A program made the position numbers and the translations under genes. Positions 18,210 to 28,008 of a DNA stretch of 64,000 nucleotides are shown here, piece by piece. The DNA is from an uncultured Cellvibrionales bacterium (GTDB lineage Bacteria > Pseudomonadota > Gammaproteobacteria > Pseudomonadales > Dasaniaceae), in assembly GCA_913019905.1 (NCBI GenBank), contig CAJVZD010000008.1, positions 1-64,000 of the forward strand, written 5' to 3'. The notes under the pieces were generated by a model. It was not told the DNA's origin and did not search any database. It worked only from the letters and a program-made list of their open reading frames with translations. How positions within the stretch are numbered: the first letter of the stretch is position 1; each line of letters begins with the position of its first letter.

Positions 18210-18307
18210 TGCTAATACTCAGTAACACAGTTATTGCCTAACGATAAACGCGCGAACTCCTCCACTGAGAGCATCGCCCACTACCCAAGCCGTTTTTAGA
18301 ACAACAA

Positions 18308-19039
18308 CTATCCAATACGTTCAATTAATTGTTCCTGTTGTTTCCATGAGGGCATTATCGACCCGAGCAGACGGTAAAAATCTTTACCGTGATCAAAAGC
18401 GTATAAATGACAGAGCTCGTGAATAATGACGTAATCGATACACGTTTGCGGCATTTTTATGATTGCCAAATTTAAGGTTATTTGCCCACTGCTGGAACAG
18501 CTACCCCAGCGCCGGCGCATCTTGCGTACAGTCAATTCGGGCATTATGTACCTGTCTTGAAACCAGTCAGGAAACGACTCAAAACAGGCAAATAGGCGCT
18601 CTTCAAAAAAACTATGCGCTTGTATCCGGTACCATTTTTCCAGGGCTTTTTCGATTTGAATTTCGTTTTCGGGATTCACGACCGTCACCAACAAATTCCC
18701 TTCGACCAATGTAACTGTCGTCTTTTTGCTGGTGTTTACCGTTAAAGGATACTGTTTGCCGATAAAATAATGGTACTCACCTGCTCGGAAACATGGCCTC
18801 CGTGCAAGTTTTTCAAGTTGCACTTGCCTTTGGTTTACGACCCAAGCGCTTCGATGATCGACGAAATCGTTGATTACACGTGTAGATACCCATTTTGGAG
18901 CCCTTACTTCTACGGAGGCGTCTGCTAGAACATGCAGTGCAATCGATTTCCTTTTTTGACGTTTTATCGCGTATTCAAAGTCTTTGGTACTCGGCTTTAC
19001 CTTAGTCGACGGTGCGAAAATATTTTTGTTAAACATCAT
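18308..19039 (-). CDS. YgjP-like zinc metallopeptidase (M48/SprT-like)
   Basis: The 243-residue protein ends in the YgjP-like (DUF45) domain: the signature RKMRRRWGSCSSSGQITLNL, then the zinc-binding HELCH in DYVIIHELCHLYAFDHG, with a further histidine and the KDFY motif giving the third ligand. The N-terminal third (KRQKRKSIALHVLADASVEV) also matches the family. No signal peptide is visible, so a cytoplasmic location is likely. The substrate is unknown. It lies 16 bases downstream of recQ on the same strand, suggesting co-transcription. Confidence 0.88.
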   Translation of the reverse strand: MMFNKNIFAPSTKVKPSTKDFEYAIKRQKRKSIALHVLADASVEVRAPKWVSTRVINDFVDHRSAWVVNQRQVQLEKLARRPCFRAGEYHYFIGKQYPLTVNTSKKTTVTLVEGNLLVTVVNPENEIQIEKALEKWYRIQAHSFFEERLFACFESFPDWFQDRYIMPELTVRKMRRRWGSCSSSGQITLNLAIIKMPQTCIDYVIIHELCHLYAFDHGKDFYRLLGSIMPSWKQQEQLIERIG

Positions 19040-19055
19040 CAGTAATTTCTCTCAC

Positions 19056-20891
19056 TCAGCTCTCTCTTTCAGCATGATTGCAAATTACCTCAATAAAATC
19101 TGCCGCATACTTATCCAGTTTATTTTGCCCAACACCGGTAATGGTTAACATATCCATCCTCGACATGGGTCTGCTATCGATCATTTCCTTCAGTGTTGCG
19201 TCGTGAAAGATAAGGTAGGGCGGCACATTGCACTCATCCGCCAACCGTTTGCGGCATTCGCGCAAATCGTCCCACAAAATCTGATGCTCAGCTTGCACAG
19301 GGGTTTTATAAGATTTTCGTTTGCCACCAATTTTGCTTGCTGCGACATTATCTTTGCGAAGCAGTAGATTTTGTTCGCCGCGCAATACTAACCGACATTC
19401 ATCTGTCAGCAACAATCCTCCGTATCCATCAACATCGACCTGTAACAAACCCCTCACGACTAGCTGACGCATTACTGAGCGCCATTGTGATTCGCTGATA
19501 TCTCGACCTATTCCATAGGTACTGAGCTTTTGGTGCTCAAATTGTTTTACCTTATCGGTTTCTTTGCCCAGCAGTACATCGATAGTGTGAACGACACCAA
19601 ATCGTTGACCTGTGCGATAGACACAGGAAAGAACTTTTTGCGCTGCTTCGGTAGCATCCCAGGTTTCGGGTGGAATCTGACAGTTATCACAGTTACCGCA
19701 ATGTTCCGGAGCATCGTCGCCAAAATAATTCAACAACAATTGTCTTCGGCATTTGGTGTCTTCACAAAAGCCCAACATAGAATCCAGCTTATTGCGTTCA
19801 CTACGTTTAAATTGTTCAGAAGACACGTTGCTTGCTTGCATTTGTTGCAGTCGAACAACGTCTTGCAGGCCATAAACCATCCAGGCTTCTGCGGCTTGAC
19901 CATCTCTGCCGGCTCGGCCTGTTTCTTGATAATAGGCTTCGATACTCTTTGGCAGGTCCAAATGTGCCACGAACCTGACATCGGGCTTATCTATCCCCAT
20001 ACCGAAGGCGATTGTAGCAGTGATAATCACTCCGTCTTCTCGAAGAAAGCGATTTTGGTGATATTCTCGCATTTGAGGTGATAAGCCGGCGTGATACGGT
20101 AGCGCAGTGAAGCCTTGAGTACAGAGCCACGCGGCCGTATCTTCAACTTTTTTCCGCGATAGGCAGTAGACGACCCCAGCTTCTCCCCGTCTATTTTGCA
20201 AAAACGCTAAAAGCTGTTTTTTTGCGTTGGTTTTGTTGCTAATCGCGTATCGAATGTTGGGTCGATCAAATCCACTGATAAAAAACTTGGCCTGGCCGAG
20301 ACTCAAGCGATGGACAATCTCCTTTCTTGTTCTCTGATCAGCCGTCGCAGTCAGGGCCATGCGCGGCACATCGGGAAATCGCTCGGTTAACAGGTTCAGG
20401 GTCAAGTAGTCCGATCGAAAGTCATGGCCCCACTGGGATACGCAATGCGCCTCGTCTATGGCGAATAGAGCTAAATCGATTTTGCTTAATAAAGTTAAGG
20501 TTTGCTCTTTTACAAGCCGTTCCGGAGCCAGGTAAAGGAGATCAAGTTGGCCGTCGACGAGTTGCTTTTCGATAAGTTTTTGTTGAGTAGCATCTAAAGA
20601 CGAATTTAGAAAAGCGGCATGTACGCCAAGCTGCTGCATTGCGTTGACTTGATCCTGCATCAGAGCGATAAGCGGAGAAATGACAATGCCAACACCGGGT
20701 CTGATTAGGGAGGGGATTTGATAGCAAAGAGACTTGCCTCCGCCAGTTGGCATTAAGACTAAGGTATCTTCGCCGCTAATCGCGGATTCAATTATTTCGG
20801 ATTGGTGACCACGAAAAGAATCGTAGCCGAAAATACTTTTAAGGACTTCAAGAGATTTGGAATGCATCCCTGCATTATACATAGAACTCAT
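19056..20891 (-). CDS. recQ: ATP-dependent DNA helicase RecQ
   Basis: RecQ unwinds DNA 3' to 5' in recombination and replication repair. The 611-residue length is like E. coli (609). Helicase motifs are clear: motif [15 protein letters not shown], motif [21 protein letters not shown], motif [11 protein letters not shown], motif [20 protein letters not shown] and motif [14 protein letters not shown]. The zinc-binding cysteines ([15 protein letters not shown]), the winged-helix RQC region and a C-terminal HRDC domain (residues about 530-605) follow. ATG 20891 is preceded by AAGGAG at good spacing and is preferred over internal ATGs at 20882 and 20867. Confidence 0.95.
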   Translation of the reverse strand: MSSMYNAGMHSKSLEVLKSIFGYDSFRGHQSEIIESAISGEDTLVLMPTGGGKSLCYQIPSLIRPGVGIVISPLIALMQDQVNAMQQLGVHAAFLNSSLDATQQKLIEKQLVDGQLDLLYLAPERLVKEQTLTLLSKIDLALFAIDEAHCVSQWGHDFRSDYLTLNLLTERFPDVPRMALTATADQRTRKEIVHRLSLGQAKFFISGFDRPNIRYAISNKTNAKKQLLAFLQNRRGEAGVVYCLSRKKVEDTAAWLCTQGFTALPYHAGLSPQMREYHQNRFLREDGVIITATIAFGMGIDKPDVRFVAHLDLPKSIEAYYQETGRAGRDGQAAEAWMVYGLQDVVRLQQMQASNVSSEQFKRSERNKLDSMLGFCEDTKCRRQLLLNYFGDDAPEHCGNCDNCQIPPETWDATEAAQKVLSCVYRTGQRFGVVHTIDVLLGKETDKVKQFEHQKLSTYGIGRDISESQWRSVMRQLVVRGLLQVDVDGYGGLLLTDECRLVLRGEQNLLLRKDNVAASKIGGKRKSYKTPVQAEHQILWDDLRECRKRLADECNVPPYLIFHDATLKEMIDSRPMSRMDMLTITGVGQNKLDKYAADFIEVICNHAERES

Positions 20892-21229
20892 GGTCCGGAC
20901 TCCTTTCCGGGGGAATTTGAGATAATGTAACTTGATATTGCGATAATTGAAATGGTTTCAATTTTTAACATCAAAAAAACAGTATGAAATCGAAGAGTCA
21001 ATTCATTCTTGGGGATCAAAAATACCGTGCTGAGACATCTTAAAGAAGTTACATAAGCGGGGTATATTAGTGAATGTCTCTAAGACTTCGGCTGCCCAGT
21101 AGTCGAGAGTGGCGGCCTTACTTACGTTTCAACAGATATATTGTCGATTCAAAACGGACTAAGATCTTTAATTGGTGACAATGCCCCCCCCACAAAATTT
21201 AAAATAGTAAGACGAAAAAAGCACACAAA
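20892..21229. other. 338-base intergenic region between recQ and csrA
   Basis: It lies between the 5' end of recQ and the 3' end of csrA. I see no ORF, tRNA or clear RNA hairpin; the serine and arginine tRNA genes that often follow csrA are absent. It contains the recQ ribosome-binding site, probably the recQ promoter, and a run of eight C at 21184-21191. Confidence 0.45.
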
Positions 21230-21454
21230 TTAACGGTTACCGCTGTTATCGTTCTCGTTCTCGTTCTCGATTTCGTCAGGGTTGCCACTTTTTTCGTTTT
21301 GAATTCGGTTATAAATCTCTTCTCTGTGCACTTGAATGTGTTTTGGCGCATCTATGCCAATTCGAACTTGATTACCTTTAACACCTAACACTGAAATGGT
21401 TACATCGTCTCCGACCATCAGGCTTTCACCTATTTTACGGGTTAAAATTAACAT
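21230..21454 (-). CDS. csrA: Carbon storage regulator CsrA/RsmA
   Basis: CsrA is a dimeric RNA-binding protein that represses or stabilises mRNAs through GGA motifs. The core is typical: [20 protein letters not shown], then [16 protein letters not shown] and [11 protein letters not shown], including R6 and the HREE arginine that contact RNA. The total of 74 residues exceeds the usual 61-67 because of an acidic, asparagine-rich tail ([16 protein letters not shown]) encoded partly by three GAGAAC repeats. It is not linked to alaS-lysC as in many relatives, so it could be the main copy moved or a paralogue. Confidence 0.95.
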   Translation of the reverse strand: MLILTRKIGESLMVGDDVTISVLGVKGNQVRIGIDAPKHIQVHREEIYNRIQNEKSGNPDEIENENENDNSGNR

Positions 21455-21623
21455 TAGTGTGCCTCTGCAATTAAATACTATTTATTAGTATATCTCTAAG
21501 TCGTTTAAACGCCTATTTTAATCCCACATTTATACTCTACTTTAGCAGATCGGGGTGTAAATTCGCATTTCTCCATTAAATGTATACAATCCGTCGCCAT
21601 ACATTTACTGGAACTCAAATTAA

Positions 21624-22112
21624 ATGAAGAGTTTAGATACCTATAATCGGGTAACGTCTTTAGTGTCATCTCGTTTTCGGGCCTTTTCTACACTTTGCTA
21701 TTCTTTGTTAGCTCTAATGATAATTGGAAGTTTAGTTTCCTTAGCGTTAGCTAATACATACTTCTTGTTCCCCATAGAAACGGCTTCACTGGGCATCGTT
21801 TTGCTGTCAGTCTTTTATTTGTTGCGCAAAAATAGACGAAAAATCTGCCAGTTCTGTGGCAACGCTTTGGTGCATGTCAATCGTCCTCTTCGATTGGATA
21901 ACGAGTTTCTATCCATGAAAGGCGTTAAAGAAGGCAATTTTTTTTATACAAAGTGCGTTTGGGGTCCCGTTCCTTTGCGCAAACATTGGGCAAAAATATC
22001 GAAACGCTCTTTGGCCTGTCACAAATGTCGGTTAATCGAAGAACAAACCTCGAAGTATTATGAAGCTGTCTCACCGGAAGAACTAAAGACCATTTCTTCA
22101 AAACGATATTAG
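21624..22112 (+). CDS. Hypothetical membrane protein with split zinc ribbon
   Basis: I do not recognise the family. The 162-residue product has two hydrophobic segments (about residues 24-44 and 50-67) followed by a basic cytoplasmic-type stretch. Two CxxC pairs, C75-x-x-C78 (CQFCGN) and C132-x-x-C135 (ACHKCR), flank a 53-residue insert, which is the pattern of a zinc ribbon. A lone C111 lies between. It diverges from csrA across 169 bases. The product would be anchored in the inner membrane with a metal-binding C-terminal domain; the role is unknown. Confidence 0.65.
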   Translation: MKSLDTYNRVTSLVSSRFRAFSTLCYSLLALMIIGSLVSLALANTYFLFPIETASLGIVLLSVFYLLRKNRRKICQFCGNALVHVNRPLRLDNEFLSMKGVKEGNFFYTKCVWGPVPLRKHWAKISKRSLACHKCRLIEEQTSKYYEAVSPEELKTISSKRY

Positions 22113-22249
22113 GGTCACGCCCTGATTTGCGCTGGTTAGCGAAAAATTGTAAGCATCGACATCGAATGAATTGGCGACTTGCGCCTAATACCTGACCAAA
22201 ATTTCATTTGATATCGAGGTAAATACCGAGCGATTATTATCTATTTAGT

Positions 22250-22255
22250 TATAAT
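22250..22255 (+). promoter_or_regulatory. Possible -10 element upstream of the TonB-dependent receptor
   Basis: A perfect TATAAT lies 51 bases before the receptor ATG, inside the palindrome TTATAATAA. No good -35 hexamer is found at 16-18 bases. The same palindrome could be part of a Fur/Zur-like operator, but the match is too short to claim. Confidence 0.3.
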
Positions 22256-22306
22256 AAGCCTCCTTTACGCTCACCGCCTCAATCTCCCACAAAGAAAACT
22301 ACTAAT

Positions 22307-24430
22307 ATGAAAAAGCCCAACAGTAGAATTCGGCATTGTCGATTACAATATGCGCCCATTTTGTCACTTCTCATGGCATCAATAGCGTTAGACCTACAGG
22401 CATCTGAAAGAGATCCGAATTCTGAACTTGAGACCGTCACGGTTACAGCTTCTCGCCATCAACAAACTATTGGACGTTTGGCTGCCTCTTTATCTATTGT
22501 TGATAATGAGGACCTGCAACAAGTTTTGCACACGCACATCAATGAATCTTTGGCGAGAATACCGGGTGTCTGGGTCGGCCGAGGCAATGGCCAAGAGAGT
22601 CTCCCGGCAATACGATCGCCCTCCCTCACCGGGTCTGGCAGCTGCGGTGCATTTTATATCGCCGAAGATGGCGTTCCAGTTCGACCGGTAGGATTCTGTA
22701 ACGTCAATCAATTGTTTGACACGAATAGTGAACAAGCCGAACGAATCGACGTTTTGAAAGGGCCCGGTAACGCTCTACACGGATCGGGAGCATTGCACGG
22801 AGTTATCAATGTGATTACCACCACTCCTCTGGAGACTGGGGAAAATACCTTATCTCTCGAAGGAGGTCCTCATAACTATAGTCGGATTAAAATAAGCCAT
22901 AACAATGCTTACGATAGCGGCGCTTATCGGCTCAATTTTAACACGACTAATGATGGGGGTTACAAAGATGATTCCGGTTTTGATCAACAAAAATTATCGC
23001 TCCGTCATGAATATAAATCCACGGACTTAACTATATCGTCGCTGCTCCACCTAAGTAACTTAAACCAGGAAACGGCAGGATATGTAGTCGGATTCGAGGC
23101 GTATGACGATAAGGATCGAAAGAAAGAAAACCCCAATCCAGAAGCTTACCGAGATAGTCAGTCGGCCAGACTGCAGACGCGAATTGAAAAACAGTTGGGG
23201 AACAATAGCTCGTTTATCGTCACTCCTTATATCCGCCATAGCGATATGGAATTCTTAATGCACTTTCTACCCGGCACTCCGGTAGAACAGAACGGCCAGG
23301 ATAGTATTGGTATCCAAACTTCTTATATCAGGCCTGTATCAGAAAAACTTACCCTGACTAACGGTTTTGACGCCGAGTATACAGACGCTTATCTAAAGCA
23401 GGATCAGCAAGGTGGATTCTCTTCATTTCCCAGTGGTAAACAATACGACTACGAAGTTACAGCCAAAGTTGCCGCTGCATTTGTCGATGGAAGCTATGAC
23501 TTATCATCAGACACGATTATTACCGCTGGAACGCGCTTCGAACACATTAGCTATGATTACGACAACCACATGCGCTCCGGTGACACCGCTGAAGATGGGC
23601 GTATTTGCGTAAACGGCTTTACGGGTGCCCTGGGATGTCGCTATTCAAGACCTGAGGATCGAAGTGATAGTTTCAACAACTGGTCTGTTTCTGCGGACAT
23701 TGTGCATCAGCTGTCTTCTCAAACTACTGCGATCGTTAGAGTCAGCCACGGGTTTCGACCGCCACAAGCAACTGAACTATACCGTCTGCAAGCTGGTCAA
23801 TTAACCGCGGATCTCGACGCAGAGGAAATAGATAGTTTTGAACTGGGTCTTCGAGGCTCTGTTGGAGACACGAAGTATCAACTGACCGGATATTACATGG
23901 ATAAATCAAATGTGATATTTCAGGACTCCAGCCGTTTGAATACCGATAGCGGCGAAACACAGCATTATGGGGTGGAATTTGAAATATATAGGTCCTTCGG
24001 TGATACGCTCGACCTAACAATCAACGGCACTTTCGCTCGACACACTTATCAATCTGACGTAACTACGCCAGTATCAGGTGGAACAGCTATCATTGCGACT
24101 AAAGATAATGACGTTGACACTGCACCGCGTCACATGGGATCGGTGCAACTCGGATGGCAACTAGCTAGTGACACTCGCGCAGAGTTGGAATGGGTTTCAA
24201 TGGGCAAATATTACACCGACATTGACAACCTACATAGCTACGATGGGCACGATCTTTTTAACTTAAGATTACGTCATCAATTTAGTCGAAAAATTTCTGC
24301 GGGATTGCGGGTTACAAATCTCGCCGACACGGATTACGCAGAAAGAGCAGACTATTCCAGTTTCAGTGGAGACCGATATTTTATCGGTGAACCACGATCA
24401 CTGTATGCTGATTTACGCATGAGCTTTTGA
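22307..24430 (+). CDS. TonB-dependent outer membrane receptor
   Basis: The 707-residue protein has a signal peptide (about residues 1-32, ending DLQASE), a TonB box region near ELETVTVTASR, a plug domain (about residues 45-170, including ERIDVLKGPGNALHGSGALHGVINVIT) and a beta-barrel ending in the aromatic SLYADLRMSF, the usual C-terminal outer-membrane signature. It takes up an iron complex, vitamin B12, another metal or a carbohydrate; the substrate cannot be read from sequence. It stands alone, without ABC transporter, sensor or catabolic genes beside it. A hairpin lies just after its stop codon. Confidence 0.92.
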   Translation: MKKPNSRIRHCRLQYAPILSLLMASIALDLQASERDPNSELETVTVTASRHQQTIGRLAASLSIVDNEDLQQVLHTHINESLARIPGVWVGRGNGQESLPAIRSPSLTGSGSCGAFYIAEDGVPVRPVGFCNVNQLFDTNSEQAERIDVLKGPGNALHGSGALHGVINVITTTPLETGENTLSLEGGPHNYSRIKISHNNAYDSGAYRLNFNTTNDGGYKDDSGFDQQKLSLRHEYKSTDLTISSLLHLSNLNQETAGYVVGFEAYDDKDRKKENPNPEAYRDSQSARLQTRIEKQLGNNSSFIVTPYIRHSDMEFLMHFLPGTPVEQNGQDSIGIQTSYIRPVSEKLTLTNGFDAEYTDAYLKQDQQGGFSSFPSGKQYDYEVTAKVAAAFVDGSYDLSSDTIITAGTRFEHISYDYDNHMRSGDTAEDGRICVNGFTGALGCRYSRPEDRSDSFNNWSVSADIVHQLSSQTTAIVRVSHGFRPPQATELYRLQAGQLTADLDAEEIDSFELGLRGSVGDTKYQLTGYYMDKSNVIFQDSSRLNTDSGETQHYGVEFEIYRSFGDTLDLTINGTFARHTYQSDVTTPVSGGTAIIATKDNDVDTAPRHMGSVQLGWQLASDTRAELEWVSMGKYYTDIDNLHSYDGHDLFNLRLRHQFSRKISAGLRVTNLADTDYAERADYSSFSGDRYFIGEPRSLYADLRMSF

Positions 24431-24441
24431 TCTATCTGGAA

Positions 24442-24485
24442 GCGGTTACCGTTTTCTCTTTCTAACAAGAAAGACCGGTAACCGC
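24442..24485. repeat. Bipartite perfect hairpin after the TonB-dependent receptor
   Basis: The 10-bp arms GCGGTTACCG and CGGTAACCGC enclose an inner stem TCTTTCT/AGAAAGA with an AACA loop. It starts 12 bases after the receptor stop codon, between convergent genes. It could end transcription although no T-run follows; part of the arm recurs as GCGGTTACG near 24533. Confidence 0.5.
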
Positions 24486-24642
24486 AGCTTTGATTTGGCC
24501 GAACTAGCCAATTTAGAAGCTGTACCGACGAGCGGTTACGCCAAGGTCGAAGACTTAGTTGCGGTCTCGTAACAAGTGTTAGGCTATGAAATACGCCCAC
24601 ATTAGTTTAATAACAACATCGCTGTATTTTTCAATGGTGTTG

Positions 24643-25650
24643 CTAAGTAATTGTGTTGATACCGACGGCATTGCGTACTTTCTTTAATAAGCCGCTAGCA
24701 TACTCCCGCGCCTTCAGTGCTCCTTTTTGCAATTCTTGCTCTATGTAGTCGCCGTTATCCATTAATTCTTGATAGCGTGCTCGAGCGGGGCCGATTTCAT
24801 TGTTAATGAGACCAAATAGCTCTTTTTTAGCTTGTCCCCAACCGATACCTGAGGCAAATTTCTCGCGCATCTCTTCTGTTTGTTGGCTCGTCGCAAAGGC
24901 CTGCCAAAGTTGAAAAACAGTAGAAGTTTCCGGGTCTTTAGCTTCCCCTGGTTCTAACAGATTAGTTTGAATTTTATTTATATGCTTTTGGAGTTTCTTT
25001 TCGGTTAGGAATAGCGGGATCGTATTGTTGTAACTCTTGCTCATCTTCCTGCCATCGAGACCGTTTAGGATAGCACCATCGTCGCTTATCGTAGCTTCGG
25101 GTAAAACGAACAAATCTTCAAAATGGTGATTAAATCGCTGGGCAATATCTCGAGCCATTTCCACATGCTGGATTTGATCCTTTCCTACGGGAATTTTTTC
25201 GCCATTAAACATCAATATATCGGCGGCCATTAAGATAGGGTAACTGTAGAGTCCCATAGTGACCGCTTTATCCGGGTCGTCGCCTTCGCTCTCATTAGAT
25301 TGTACCGCTGCCTTGTAAGCATGTGCTCTGTTCATCAAACCTTTTGCCGTGATACAGGTCAGTATCCATGTGAGCTCGGGAATCTCAGGCACATCGGACT
25401 GTCGATAAAACGTACAGTTTTCTGTATCGAGCCCTAAAGCCAACCAGGTGGCCGCAATCTCTTTAGTAGACTGTCCCACCAAAGTTGGATCTTGGTTTTT
25501 TATCAGCGCATGATAATCCGCCAGAAAGAAAAATGAATCCAGTTGGTCGTTTTTGCTTGCTTCGACGGAAGGCTTTATCGCACCGACATAATTACCTAAA
25601 TGTGGGCTGCCCGAAGTTGTGATTCCGGTTAATACTCTCTGTTTAGTCAT
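24643..25650 (-). CDS. trpS: Tryptophanyl-tRNA synthetase
   Basis: TrpS charges tRNA-Trp. From ATG 25650 the protein is 335 residues, close to E. coli (334), and begins [21 protein letters not shown], which contains the class I HIGH-like motif (PHLGN). The KMSKS loop is present exactly ([10 protein letters not shown], about residue 194). The conserved [20 protein letters not shown] follows the usual order. The longer ORF in the track, starting at 25734, would overlap the upstream gene and adds an unrelated N-terminus, so the shorter start is chosen. It lies 43 bases after the queuosine glycosyltransferase gene. Confidence 0.94.
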   Translation of the reverse strand: MTKQRVLTGITTSGSPHLGNYVGAIKPSVEASKNDQLDSFFFLADYHALIKNQDPTLVGQSTKEIAATWLALGLDTENCTFYRQSDVPEIPELTWILTCITAKGLMNRAHAYKAAVQSNESEGDDPDKAVTMGLYSYPILMAADILMFNGEKIPVGKDQIQHVEMARDIAQRFNHHFEDLFVLPEATISDDGAILNGLDGRKMSKSYNNTIPLFLTEKKLQKHINKIQTNLLEPGEAKDPETSTVFQLWQAFATSQQTEEMREKFASGIGWGQAKKELFGLINNEIGPARARYQELMDNGDYIEQELQKGALKAREYASGLLKKVRNAVGINTIT

Positions 25651-25693
25651 AGCATTTTCAAATTGATAAATATTTGGGCGCCCATAATACTGG

Positions 25694-26824
25694 CTAGAGA
25701 GACCGATGGCCATAATCACGAAGTGTTTTTTCAAAAATTTGTTGGTACGTGATTTTCATATTAGAAATCGAAAAATGTTCAATATCAGGTGGTTCGGGTA
25801 AAGTGCCCAGGCGTTTTTGGTGACTTAACTCAATGATACGATCGGCCAACCCGGATGACTCAACAGAGGGATTGTTTAACTGGGACTCGTAAAGCCATTC
25901 ATTCCCAAACCACTCGCTGTAACATAAGCGATCTGGTAAAACAGGGAGACAACCTGCAGCGACCGCTTCCATTATCGCCAGGCCTTGAAAATCGTGGACG
26001 GCAGTAGAAATAACAATATCAGTTTGTGCTAACAGGTCTCTGTAATCTGTTGCTGATTCAATATATCCCCAATTTTTTATAACCCCGGGAAAGTTCAAAT
26101 CCAGATAGCGTTTCATCTCCTCAAAAACCTGTGGGTGATTACGAAAACACTGGCCAACGACACTCAAATCCAATTCGATGCCTGCATGGAGAACACGTTT
26201 TATAGCATCAAAAAAACGTTCCGGCGCTTTGTCATATTCCCAGCGATGATTCCAAACGAGTGCAATCGTCGGTTTGTCTATTTTTATCCGAGACATATAG
26301 GCGTCATCACTCAATGGAACGGGTAAAATCGAACTTTTTTCTAGTAAACCTAATGTGATGTCTGGTGGTACGTGATCTGGCATTTTCCCAAGTACTTTGT
26401 CCACACCGTCGAGGAAAGTGTTACGGTTGTATTCGCTGTTAAAGGCAATGTGATCCGCTGACAAGGCGCTATAGAGATTAAGAATTTTTGGCTCAACTGA
26501 TTCGAACTGACGTTCACTGGTGGGATAGGCAAATTGATTTTCATGAAAATACAACAAAGTCGGACTACTCGCTAACGCAGGAACAAATCCACGTAATGCC
26601 GATAAGTCGACCATAGATGTAGCAACGATCAAATCATAAGGCTGCTCTAGAACTTCACGAAATTTAAACGCCCACGTTAGGCTATTGCTACGGATCCGCC
26701 AACTAAAGTTTCGTGGCGGCAAGGTCAAAACAGTCCATTCAAAATCTTCGAAAACACTGACCAGTAATTTTCTCCAGTACTGATGACTTTGAGCATCATA
26801 AGCAGATAACAGCAGTACTTTCAT
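25694..26824 (-). CDS. tRNA-queuosine alpha-mannosyltransferase homologue (DUF3524, GTDC1-like)
   Basis: The 376-residue glycosyltransferase matches the DUF3524 family, whose animal member GTDC1/QTMAN adds mannose to queuosine in tRNA-Asp. Diagnostic blocks shared with GTDC1, from memory, are the N-terminal [54 protein letters not shown] and KMPDHVPPD. The second half is a GT4-type nucleotide-sugar domain ([15 protein letters not shown], and [20 protein letters not shown] with the EAxxxGxxP donor-binding motif). No signal peptide is seen, so it acts in the cytosol. It precedes trpS by 43 bases on the same strand. Acceptor in bacteria is an inference. Confidence 0.85.
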   Translation of the reverse strand: MKVLLLSAYDAQSHQYWRKLLVSVFEDFEWTVLTLPPRNFSWRIRSNSLTWAFKFREVLEQPYDLIVATSMVDLSALRGFVPALASSPTLLYFHENQFAYPTSERQFESVEPKILNLYSALSADHIAFNSEYNRNTFLDGVDKVLGKMPDHVPPDITLGLLEKSSILPVPLSDDAYMSRIKIDKPTIALVWNHRWEYDKAPERFFDAIKRVLHAGIELDLSVVGQCFRNHPQVFEEMKRYLDLNFPGVIKNWGYIESATDYRDLLAQTDIVISTAVHDFQGLAIMEAVAAGCLPVLPDRLCYSEWFGNEWLYESQLNNPSVESSGLADRIIELSHQKRLGTLPEPPDIEHFSISNMKITYQQIFEKTLRDYGHRSL

Positions 26825-27004
26825 TGATTAGTCCAGACCGTACACAAATCCACGTCACCACAATTTTCATGGACTATTATGTCAGTCATATTACCGTTAC
26901 AGCATGGTATTCACGAAGACTGTTTGCTAAGCGTCGGATGGTCACCTTCGACAGTGGTGATAACTAAAAAAACTGTGTTGTTAACAGTAATCCTGGGACT
27001 CAGT

Positions 27005-27763
27005 TTACCATTTCAGCAATTTTCCATGAAGGTCATAAAACAATCCATTATCGGTGGGCTTTAAGCCAGTGATGACATTGAAGAGCGCATCGGCACTTTC
27101 TTTCGTGGAATAAGTGGCCATGTTAGTACCCATATCTGTGCGAACCCAGCCTGGGTGTAGAACCACGAAAACAAAACCCTGTTTATCATATTCAATTGCC
27201 AAAGATTTGGTGAAACTATTTAATGCAGCTTTGCTTGAGCGATAGCCGTAACAACAGCCACGAGTATTGTCTTCAATACTTCCCATTAAACTGCTCATAT
27301 TTGCAATAATCTTAGTAGGACTATCATTCATATTCGATATCAATGCTTGCGTAACACGCAACATGCCTAAACTATTCACATCAAAGACCGTAGATAACTT
27401 GTCGACATCAAGATCAGAAAAAGCACTGGCGCTATGGCCAGAGATCCCCGCATTATTTATAAGTATGTCTATCTTGTCTGCAGCCAGAGCTTTCTTTAAC
27501 AGGCTAACGCTTTCGCTATTCGATACATCGAGAGCCTCAATGCGAACTCCTAAGTTTCTAAGATCAGAGGCTTTATCCGGCTGTCGAGCGGTAGCGATAA
27601 CTGCATACCCTTCATCGTGAAACTTTTTGGTCAAAGCCAAACCCAAACCGCGGTTTGCTCCCGTGATTAGGACTGTTCCTTTTTCTACAGAAAAAGCATC
27701 AATGGAAAACAGAACAAGACTGGTCAAAAAAAACACCGATACAACTTTGTAAATACTGTACAT
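27005..27763 (-). CDS. Short-chain dehydrogenase/reductase with hydrophobic N-terminus
   Basis: The 252-residue protein is a classical SDR: the nucleotide motif TGANRGLG (about residues 36-43), NNAGISG, and the catalytic serine and Y-x-x-x-K (YRSSK) around residue 175, followed by LHPGWVRTDMG. It resembles the C-factor/sniffer-like group. Unusually, residues 1-28 (MYSIYKVVSVFFLTSLVLFS) form a signal peptide or membrane anchor with no twin-arginine motif. ATG 27763 is chosen because AAGGA lies at good spacing; the track start at 27895 adds 44 unrelated residues. Substrate unknown. Confidence 0.85.
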   Translation of the reverse strand: MYSIYKVVSVFFLTSLVLFSIDAFSVEKGTVLITGANRGLGLALTKKFHDEGYAVIATARQPDKASDLRNLGVRIEALDVSNSESVSLLKKALAADKIDILINNAGISGHSASAFSDLDVDKLSTVFDVNSLGMLRVTQALISNMNDSPTKIIANMSSLMGSIEDNTRGCCYGYRSSKAALNSFTKSLAIEYDKQGFVFVVLHPGWVRTDMGTNMATYSTKESADALFNVITGLKPTDNGLFYDLHGKLLKW

Positions 27764-28008
27764 AATTTTTCCTTGATCTTTAAAGACCGTATGAGACGAT
27801 AAAGATTGCTCTTTCCACTTTCTAACATGCTCCATCGCGGCAATGAATATACTGTAAGTCCGTATTGCGCAAATAAATGACTTACGGAAACACAACGGCG
27901 ATGTGTTCTACTCAATATCCATGCTAGCGGTTTGTAACACTTGCGGAAAAAATGGATCTTTCTCAAAATAACAATCTACTAACAATTTACTAGTGAGTTA
28001 CTAACAAT

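Noticed and set aside
19530-20081. 183-residue plus-strand ORF
   Set aside because: Antisense shadow of recQ, whose motifs are complete.
26879-27064. 61-residue plus-strand ORF
   Set aside because: Overlaps the end of the SDR gene and the gap before it; no ribosome-binding site.
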